A model generated the notes under the pieces. The model had not been told where the DNA came from. It saw nothing but the letters and a program-made list of their open reading frames with translations, and ran no database searches. A stretch of 13,320 nt of DNA from Thermoplasmata archaeon (lineage in GTDB: Archaea > Thermoplasmatota > Thermoplasmata > Lutacidiplasmatales > UBA184), in assembly GCA_030040865.1 (NCBI GenBank), contig JASHSX010000149.1, forward strand, positions 1-13,320, read 5' to 3'. The position numbers and the translations under genes were made by a program. This document shows, piece by piece, positions 7,701 to 11,292 of the stretch. How positions within the stretch are numbered: position 1 is the first letter of the stretch; every line of letters starts with the position of its first letter.

Positions 7701-7806
7701 ACGGGACGGGGACCGGTAGGACCAGGAACGCCCCGGCGACCAGGGCGAGCCCGATCGCCAGGGCGACCCCGACGCGCCCGTCGATCGGGCTCGTACGCCG
7801 CCGCAT
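4786..7806 (-). CDS. Secreted, membrane-anchored thermopsin-family (peptidase A5) protein with six PKD-like repeats
   Basis: This 1006-residue cell-surface protein has five parts. (1) An Arg-rich start and signal helix at about 11-31. (2) A Ser/Pro/Ala-rich linker to about 70. (3) A thermopsin domain at about 72-430, recognised from EPAPMGIGDFGIG (78-90), YTYNTTEFLGNFSW (96-109), QLNVVLQF (125-132), YAYWIQDVAFMDS (139-151) and FENNIWNFT (158-166). (4) Six PKD/Ig-like repeats of 86-88 residues at about 440-963, each with one Cys-x9-Cys pair. (5) A C-terminal helix at about 977-996 followed by RRRR, leaving the bulk outside the cell. Many N-x-S/T sequons fit an N-glycosylated surface protein. 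Thermopsins are acid proteases from Sulfolobales and Thermoplasmata, but the catalytic residues are not well defined, so activity is assumed from family. ATG 7806 is supported by a good Shine-Dalgarno. The DUF885 gene lies 83 bases upstream on the same strand. Confidence 0.93.
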   Translation of the reverse strand: MRRRTSPIDGRVGVALAIGLALVAGAFLVLPVPVPSSSSATAPSVHAPAPVPIPPIHVRLLARSSADSVDPTGGYSSEPAPMGIGDFGIGADGTPYTYNTTEFLGNFSWTHLSFSGSQGTSFTDQLNVVLQFVQDGVTYAYWIQDVAFMDSADNSLGFENNIWNFTTSASCLDDTGVSGNGTVYPYSGCEGYYAVSPDPSLPGASLTMPNPGDFGLLVRSYLAGGLPAVAFEYWDGVSRNYVTYDNVVFPWASGITADPGFVVDGYTYNPLGLFYDAELTLGGPGGGSATTADPITHTASHLYYWNGHNFEAPPSVWNFGSDTAEAVSDVQSVFGHDAGGIPDTVQLNGTVRDAAPGLAYAADTVGELDVAAPGDGNGTIATPGDSFDFANAAANLTLVPGAYPLWVNATGGPAYLGVCGVTAGTTLRVSTTTGCPPFVSVPAPSVAGADVGQTISFSTTVESSGSGGDTFAWQTSGTGLGCTASMTTSVSCSPTAPGTYTINVTITDSIGRSSTSVNASFTVDPDPAAAKPTATPASGETGGSVEFSESASGGRSPYAYAWTGLPAGCSGTASSTPRCPLTSVGTFSIDVTVTDANHRAATSSTLSFDVAAGPSVTTPATAPSGTIDVDRPVVLTTDASGGSGGYSFVWTGLPAGCASASSAEISCTPNASGNYSITVRVTDANGGAATSAPAPLRVVGGPVLGGVTASPDSVDSGRSIEFSATGVAGGTGEYRFSWSGLPAGCASVNASSVSCATGVAIADATVALIVVDTDGGNASAEAVYHVLPDPSIGSLRSSRPTTDVGGAVDFSAVDVTGGSGGYAYRWTVLPEGCVSGNASSIACLPTAAGSVNLTLVVTDSSGVSATATLSFVVHPALAAGPLSVSPSSVSRGGAVTLSVAVSGGAGGDAFAWSGLPVGCVAANASSIDCTPAEAGAYSVSVTVSDATGANATAGPVSFTVRSPTASFLGLPGDEGYELLAGIGAGAVVAIGLVVWARRRRGTSPPA
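4918..6489 (-). repeat. Six tandem PKD-like protein repeats with paired cysteines
   Basis: Six coding repeats occupy approximately 6226-6489, 5965-6225, 5701-5964, 5437-5700, 5176-5436 and 4918-5175, in order from the N-terminus. The shared pattern is G-G-x-x-x-Y/D-x-F/Y-x-W-x-x-L-P-x-G-C-x9-C, then G-x-Y-S-I-x-V-x-V-T-D-A-x-G-x-x-A-T. Cysteine pairs are at residues 482/492, 569/579, 657/667, 745/755, 833/843 and 919/929, each spaced exactly ten apart. The first repeat is the most divergent: it has no GLPxGC and reads GTGLGC instead. Boundaries are by eye. Confidence 0.88.
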
Positions 7807-7811
7807 CGAGG

Positions 7812-7817
7812 ACCTCC
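7812..7817 (-). promoter_or_regulatory. Shine-Dalgarno site for the thermopsin gene
   Basis: Read on the minus strand, GGAGGT stands six bases ahead of the A of the ATG at 7806 and complements the conserved CACCTCC end of 16S rRNA. It is the clearest ribosome-binding site in the window and fixes this start. It implies a transcript with a leader, unlike several neighbours that look leaderless. Confidence 0.75.
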
Positions 7818-7840
7818 CGGATTCAGGCGGGGCGCGGGTC

Positions 7841-7848
7841 CTTAGAGG
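7841..7848 (-). promoter_or_regulatory. TATA-like element for the thermopsin gene
   Basis: On the minus strand CCTCTAAG lies 35-42 bases ahead of the ATG at 7806. Transcription about 25 bases downstream would leave a short leader of 10-15 bases that includes the GGAGGT site. The sequence is a weak match to an archaeal TATA box, and read-through from the DUF885 gene is an alternative. Confidence 0.35.
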
Positions 7849-7889
7849 TTGCGGCGCCCCGGGACGCCCCGCCCGGTCCGCGGTGCGCG

Positions 7890-9515
7890 CTACGCGGAGA
7901 GGAGCGTCTCGAGGAGTCCGATCGGCGGGCAGCCGAATCCGAGCAGCGTGTCGTGGAAGCGCGTGAGGTTGCCGCCGAACCGGCTCGCGAGCAAGCGACC
8001 GCGCGCGTCGAGGATCGACAACTTCCCGAGGGTGTAGCAGAAGTATTCCGGGTTGAACGTCCCCCGGATCGCCTCGCGTTCCGCGGGCAGCCGCTCGAAG
8101 TGCGCCTCGGTCTGGAACAGCTGCGTCGCCGCCTCGAGCGTCATCCCGGCGGTGTGGAGCCCGATCGCCGCCAGGAGCCGGCAGTCTCGGAGCAGCGCGT
8201 CGTGGACCTGCGCGCCCTCGGCGAAGCCGTTCTCGCGCCCGAGACCGTGCTCGATCGCGAGCTGTTCGGTGTAGTGGGCCCAGCCCTCGACGAACGACGG
8301 GGAGAGGTAGACCTTCCGCGCGAGCGAGCCCGAGTCGCTTCGGAAGTGCAGGAACTGGAGATAGTGACCGGGGTACACCTCATGGACGGTCACGTTGCGC
8401 AGCATCGCGAAATTGAACGACCGGAGCCACTCCTCCTGCTGCACCGGGGTCCACGCGGCGTCGACCGGCGTGACGTAGTAGATCCCGAGCGGGGGGCCGG
8501 TATCGAACGGCCCCGGCGGGTTCATGCTCGCCGTGGAGAGCGCCCGGCCCCAGGCAGGGGTCTCCTCGACCCGGCAGTCCACCTCAGCGGGGACCGTGAC
8601 CAGCCGCTGGTCGACGACGAACGCCCGGGTCTCCTCGACGAACCGACGGGCCGTCGCCAGCACCTCGGCGGCGGGCGGATGGTCCGCGTTCATTCGCGCG
8701 AGGAAGTCGGGGATCGAGAGGTGGCTCGCCCGGGCGAGCTCCGCGAGCCGTGCCTGATTCCGTGCGAGGTCCGCAAGCCCCGCGCGTCGGATCTCGTCGA
8801 ACGGCGCCTCGACGCCTTCGCGGACGAACAGGAGCTTCTGGAAGCGGGCCGCTCCCAGCGCGAATTCCGGGGTCGCCCGGGGGAGCCGTTCCGCCCGGAG
8901 CCACTCGAGGAACTCCCGAACGGCGGCCTCGGCGTCGGCCCGGGCGCGGGCGAGCTCGGCGGCCCGTCCGGCGGCGGCCGCGAGCGGCTCGGCCTCGGCG
9001 AAGTGGGCCGGCAAGCCTCCCCCGATCGACAGGGCGAGGTCGACGAACGGCTTCGGCAGGACCCGCTCGAGCCGGTCCCGCCCGACCTTGAGGACCTTCG
9101 GGACGCCTTCGAGGACCCGGACGACCGCGGTGAACCGGGCCTCGGGGGGAGCGTACTCCCGGGCCAGGTACGACGTGAGCGAGAAGCCGCCCAGGTACGT
9201 CATCGGGTTCCGCTCGAGTTCCCGGGACTCGTGGAGATCGAAGAGCGGCCCCTCGAGCACCAGCCGAAGGAGGAGAACGTCGATGCGTCGGTCTCCCGTG
9301 AGCGTCCCGGTGTCGACCCCGCCGAGCCGACCCAACAGCGACCGCGCGCCGGCCGTCCACCGATCGGTCGCCTCTCGGGCGAGGTCGGGAACGACCCCGT
9401 CGTACTGGTGCAGACCGAGCCCGACCGCGTAGGCCGGTTGCAGCACGAAGAGGTGGTCGACGATCTCGCGTTCGACCGCGTCGAGCTCGGGTGCCGGCGC
9501 CACGGACTCCGTCAT
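7890..9515 (-). CDS. DUF885-family putative zinc metallopeptidase
   Basis: This 541-residue protein has the family's usual length and features. Near the C-terminus the motif HEVYPGHYLQ starts at H378, giving an HE-x4-H arrangement (H378, E379, H384) typical of DUF885. Downstream is EGWAHYTEQL (410-419), whose glutamates are the family's usual partner motif and likely complete a metal site. No signal peptide or membrane helix is seen, so it is probably cytoplasmic. The N-terminal half is helical and Ala/Arg/Glu-rich, as in relatives. The family is thought to be carboxypeptidase-like peptide hydrolases, but few members have been assayed. The frame continues to 9545, yet ATG 9515 is chosen because a TATA-like TTTTGAA lies 26-32 bases ahead of it, fitting a leaderless start. 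The thermopsin gene follows 83 bases downstream on the same strand; together they may degrade external protein and then peptides (inference). Confidence 0.9.
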   Translation of the reverse strand: MTESVAPAPELDAVEREIVDHLFVLQPAYAVGLGLHQYDGVVPDLAREATDRWTAGARSLLGRLGGVDTGTLTGDRRIDVLLLRLVLEGPLFDLHESRELERNPMTYLGGFSLTSYLAREYAPPEARFTAVVRVLEGVPKVLKVGRDRLERVLPKPFVDLALSIGGGLPAHFAEAEPLAAAAGRAAELARARADAEAAVREFLEWLRAERLPRATPEFALGAARFQKLLFVREGVEAPFDEIRRAGLADLARNQARLAELARASHLSIPDFLARMNADHPPAAEVLATARRFVEETRAFVVDQRLVTVPAEVDCRVEETPAWGRALSTASMNPPGPFDTGPPLGIYYVTPVDAAWTPVQQEEWLRSFNFAMLRNVTVHEVYPGHYLQFLHFRSDSGSLARKVYLSPSFVEGWAHYTEQLAIEHGLGRENGFAEGAQVHDALLRDCRLLAAIGLHTAGMTLEAATQLFQTEAHFERLPAEREAIRGTFNPEYFCYTLGKLSILDARGRLLASRFGGNLTRFHDTLLGFGCPPIGLLETLLSA

Positions 9516-9540
9516 GCGCGTAGCCCGTGAGCGGGTGGGG

Positions 9541-9547
9541 TTCAAAA
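9541..9547 (-). promoter_or_regulatory. TATA-like box for the DUF885 gene
   Basis: On the minus strand TTTTGAA occupies positions 26-32 ahead of the ATG at 9515. It is one of the few A/T-rich spots in the region. No Shine-Dalgarno precedes the ATG, so a leaderless transcript is likely. The longer frame reaching 9545 would contain this element. Confidence 0.5.
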
Positions 9548-9581
9548 GCTCCCGGTTTCGGCGCGGCGCTCTCGCCGCGGC

Positions 9582-10001
9582 TCACTCGATCCAGGTCATC
9601 CGGCAGGTCGGGCAGCTGCCCCGGCTGAGCGGCGTGCCGCACACGAAGCAGAGCGCGTAGACCCCTCGGACGGGGTCGGCCCCGCTCGCGTCGGGCCCGG
9701 CCTCGGGCAGCGGAGGTGGGCGGGAGGCCACGGGACGGGAGACCACCGGGGGCGACGGCGCGGCAAGGGCGGCGGAGGGCTCGGCCGGTGGCGTGGCCGG
9801 GGCGCGGGCCTTTGCCGTGGTGCCGGGCCCGGTCGGCCGGACCGCGGGAGCGGTTTCCGCCTCCCGGGCGGCGAGCGCCGGTGTCGAGGGGGTCTCGTCC
9901 TCCGGTTCGGTGGGTTCGTCCGCTTCGTCCGGCTCCTGGGACGGCGCGGACTTCTTCTCCGCCTCGTCCGGGTCCCGCCGCAGTCGCCGGAAGAACGACA
10001 T
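9582..10001 (-). CDS. Small protein with a C-terminal Cys4 zinc ribbon and a disordered linker
   Basis: This 139-residue protein has no recognisable named family. Residues 1-9 (MSFFRRLRR) form a short basic, aromatic head. Residues about 10-110 are low complexity: first acidic (Glu/Asp/Pro), then Ala/Pro/Ser/Val, and most likely disordered. Residues 111-139 hold CFVCGTPLSRGSCPTCRMTW, that is Cys-x2-Cys-x8-Cys-x2-Cys (C118, C121, C130, C133), a compact zinc ribbon ending six residues before the stop. Such ribbons bind nucleic acid or protein partners, or stabilise small adaptor proteins. The frame is open far upstream (to 10511), but that part is the shadow of the RidA gene. ATG 10001 is chosen because CTATAG lies 24-29 bases ahead of it, giving a leaderless start. 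It is divergent from ridA-flpA. The existence of the gene is fairly sure; its function is unknown. Confidence 0.78.
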   Translation of the reverse strand: MSFFRRLRRDPDEAEKKSAPSQEPDEADEPTEPEDETPSTPALAAREAETAPAVRPTGPGTTAKARAPATPPAEPSAALAAPSPPVVSRPVASRPPPLPEAGPDASGADPVRGVYALCFVCGTPLSRGSCPTCRMTWIE

Positions 10002-10085
10002 CGGGGTCACCAGCCGGTCCCTCGCTATAGGGATGACCCACGGACTCCCGGCGCAGGCTTTTCTGGCGTCGCTCGCTCCCCGGGC
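10002..10085. promoter_or_regulatory. Divergent promoter region with two TATA-like boxes
   Basis: This 84-bp gap lies between the zinc-ribbon gene and the RidA gene. For the minus strand, CTATAG at 10025-10030 is 24-29 bases ahead of the ATG at 10001. For the plus strand, CTTTTCT at 10058-10064 is 22-28 bases ahead of the ATG at 10086. Both positions are those expected for leaderless archaeal transcripts, and neither gene has a good Shine-Dalgarno. The two boxes are about 30 bases apart, so the promoters could share a regulator; no clear operator dyad is seen. Confidence 0.55.
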
Positions 10086-10550
10086 ATGCCTCCTTCGGTC
10101 GGAGAGCGACTCCGCGCGGCGGGGATCCGGCTCCCACCGCCCCCGCGACCCGCCGGAACCTACTCTCCCGTGGTCCTCTCGGGTGGCCTCGCCTACGTCT
10201 CCGGCCAGATCGTGACCGAGGGGGGGGCGGTCGTCCGCCCCGGCCTCGTCGATCGGGATGTACCGGCCGATGCGGCCCGCGACCTCGCTCGGCGCGCGAC
10301 CCTCCAGGCCCTGAGCGCGCTCGAGGCCGGGCTCGGCTCGCTCGATCGGGTCCGGCGCGTCGTACGGGTGGTCGTCTACGTCGCCTCGTCGCCGGGATTC
10401 GACCGCCAGCACGAGGTCGCGAACGGGGCGACCGAGCTCCTGGTGCAGCTGTTCGGGGAGGAAGGTCGCCCCGCGCGGGCCGCCGTCGGGGTCGCGGGCC
10501 TCCCCCTCCACGCCCCGGTCGAGGTCGAGTGCCTCGTCGCCACGGAGTAG
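10086..10550 (+). CDS. RidA (YjgF/YER057c/UK114) family protein
   Basis: This 154-residue cytoplasmic protein belongs to the Rid superfamily, whose members form trimers. RidA itself hydrolyses reactive enamine/imine intermediates from pyridoxal-phosphate enzymes. The sequence has the lead-in GIRLPPPPRPAGTYSPVV with GGLAYVSGQI (33-42), the middle AGLGSLDRVRRVVRVVVYVAS (81-101), NGATELLVQLFGEEGR (113-128) and the closing R-A-A-V-G-V-A-G-L-P-x4-V-E-V-E. Arg131 and Glu146 occupy the places of the catalytic Arg105 and Glu120 of E. coli RidA by alignment of the closing motif, so enamine/imine deaminase activity is possible. The N-terminal extension and overall length fit the longer 'RidA-like' subgroup rather than the 128-residue RidA. 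The stop is 8 bases ahead of the likely fibrillarin start, so the two genes should be co-transcribed. Confidence 0.9.
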   Translation: MPPSVGERLRAAGIRLPPPPRPAGTYSPVVLSGGLAYVSGQIVTEGGAVVRPGLVDRDVPADAARDLARRATLQALSALEAGLGSLDRVRRVVRVVVYVASSPGFDRQHEVANGATELLVQLFGEEGRPARAAVGVAGLPLHAPVEVECLVATE

Positions 10551-10558
10551 GGAAGCGC

Positions 10559-11215
10559 GTGGAAGCGTCGTCCTGGACCGGGGTGTACCGGGAGGGCCGG
10601 GCGCTGTTCACCGCGAACGCGAACCCGGGGGTCAAGGTCTACGGCGAGGCCCTCCGCTCGGTCCAGGGGACCGAGTACCGCGAGTGGGACCCGTTCCGAT
10701 CGAAGCTCGCGGCCTACCTGCTGCGGGGCGCGCCACCGGATCTCTTTCGGGGCGTTCGCCGGGCGCTGTACCTCGGCGCGTCCCACGGAACGACCCTGAG
10801 TCACCTTTCCGACGCGTGGCCCGGGGCGTCGATCGTGGCGATCGAGAAGAGCCCGGCATCGTTCGCCCCGCTGCTCGCCCTCGCCCGGCGCCGCGCGAAC
10901 CTTCTCCCGATCCTCGCCGACGCGCAGCTCCCCGAGCGGTACGCCGCGGACGTCGGTGAGGCGGATTTCCTCTACCAGGACGTGGCCCAGCGGAACCAGA
11001 CGGCGATCTTCGCCGAGAACGCGGCGACGTGCCTCGCGCGCGGCGGCGCGGGGGTCCTCATGCTCAAGGTTCGCTCCGTGACCCAGCGCCGCCCGGCGGC
11101 CGCGATCGTCCGGGACGCGCGGGCCGAGCTGGGACGCGCCGGGCTCTCGGTGGCGCACGAGGCCGGACTCGCTCCGTTCTCGCGAGAGCACGTCGCGTTC
11201 GCCGTGCGGCGATAG
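10559..11215 (+). CDS. flpA: Fibrillarin-like rRNA/tRNA 2'-O-methyltransferase
   Basis: Archaeal fibrillarin is the catalytic subunit of box C/D ribonucleoproteins. It transfers methyl from S-adenosylmethionine to ribose 2'-OH at sites picked by guide RNA, working with Nop5 and L7Ae. The 218-residue product shows the N-terminal GVYREGRALFTANANPGVKVYGE (8-30), then EYREWDPFRSKLAAYLLRG (39-57), typical of the family. The SAM motif LYLGASHGTT is at 70-79, and the K-D-D-H catalytic set can be placed at D121, D141, K170 and H211 (PFSREHVAF). Family length is about 210-230. The start is a GTG at 10559. A GTG at 10529 would overlap ridA by 22 bases and add a poor, basic tail. In many archaea the gene sits next to nop5; here the neighbour is a RidA gene and no nop5 is in the window. 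Confidence 0.95.
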   Translation: MEASSWTGVYREGRALFTANANPGVKVYGEALRSVQGTEYREWDPFRSKLAAYLLRGAPPDLFRGVRRALYLGASHGTTLSHLSDAWPGASIVAIEKSPASFAPLLALARRRANLLPILADAQLPERYAADVGEADFLYQDVAQRNQTAIFAENAATCLARGGAGVLMLKVRSVTQRRPAAAIVRDARAELGRAGLSVAHEAGLAPFSREHVAFAVRR

Positions 11216-11253
11216 GCACCCTCATCCTTCACCGTTCGCGCGTCCCGCCGCGC

Positions 11254-11262
11254 GAAAGTAAC
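11254..11262 (+). promoter_or_regulatory. TATA-like element for the downstream surface-protein gene
   Basis: GAAAGTAAC lies 31-39 bases ahead of the GTG at 11293 in the 77-base gap after fibrillarin. It is the only A-rich stretch there and would give a leader of a few bases. A weak GGGGTGG at 11282-11288 could serve as a ribosome site. Both are weak matches. Confidence 0.35.
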
Positions 11263-11292
11263 GGCTCCGGATCGAACCCGCGGGGTGGCATC

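Noticed and set aside
6013..7719. 568-codon plus-strand frame across the thermopsin domain
   Set aside because: It is Arg/Val/Gly-rich shadow sequence; the thermopsin motifs lie on the other strand.
7953..9530. 525-codon open frame antisense to the DUF885 gene
   Set aside because: It is charged, low-complexity sequence typical of the complement of a GC-rich gene. The minus-strand frame has the HE-x4-H and EGWAHYTE motifs.
10529..10558. Earlier GTG start for fibrillarin overlapping the RidA gene
   Set aside because: The added residues are basic and unlike fibrillarin N-termini, which align well from the GTG at 10559.
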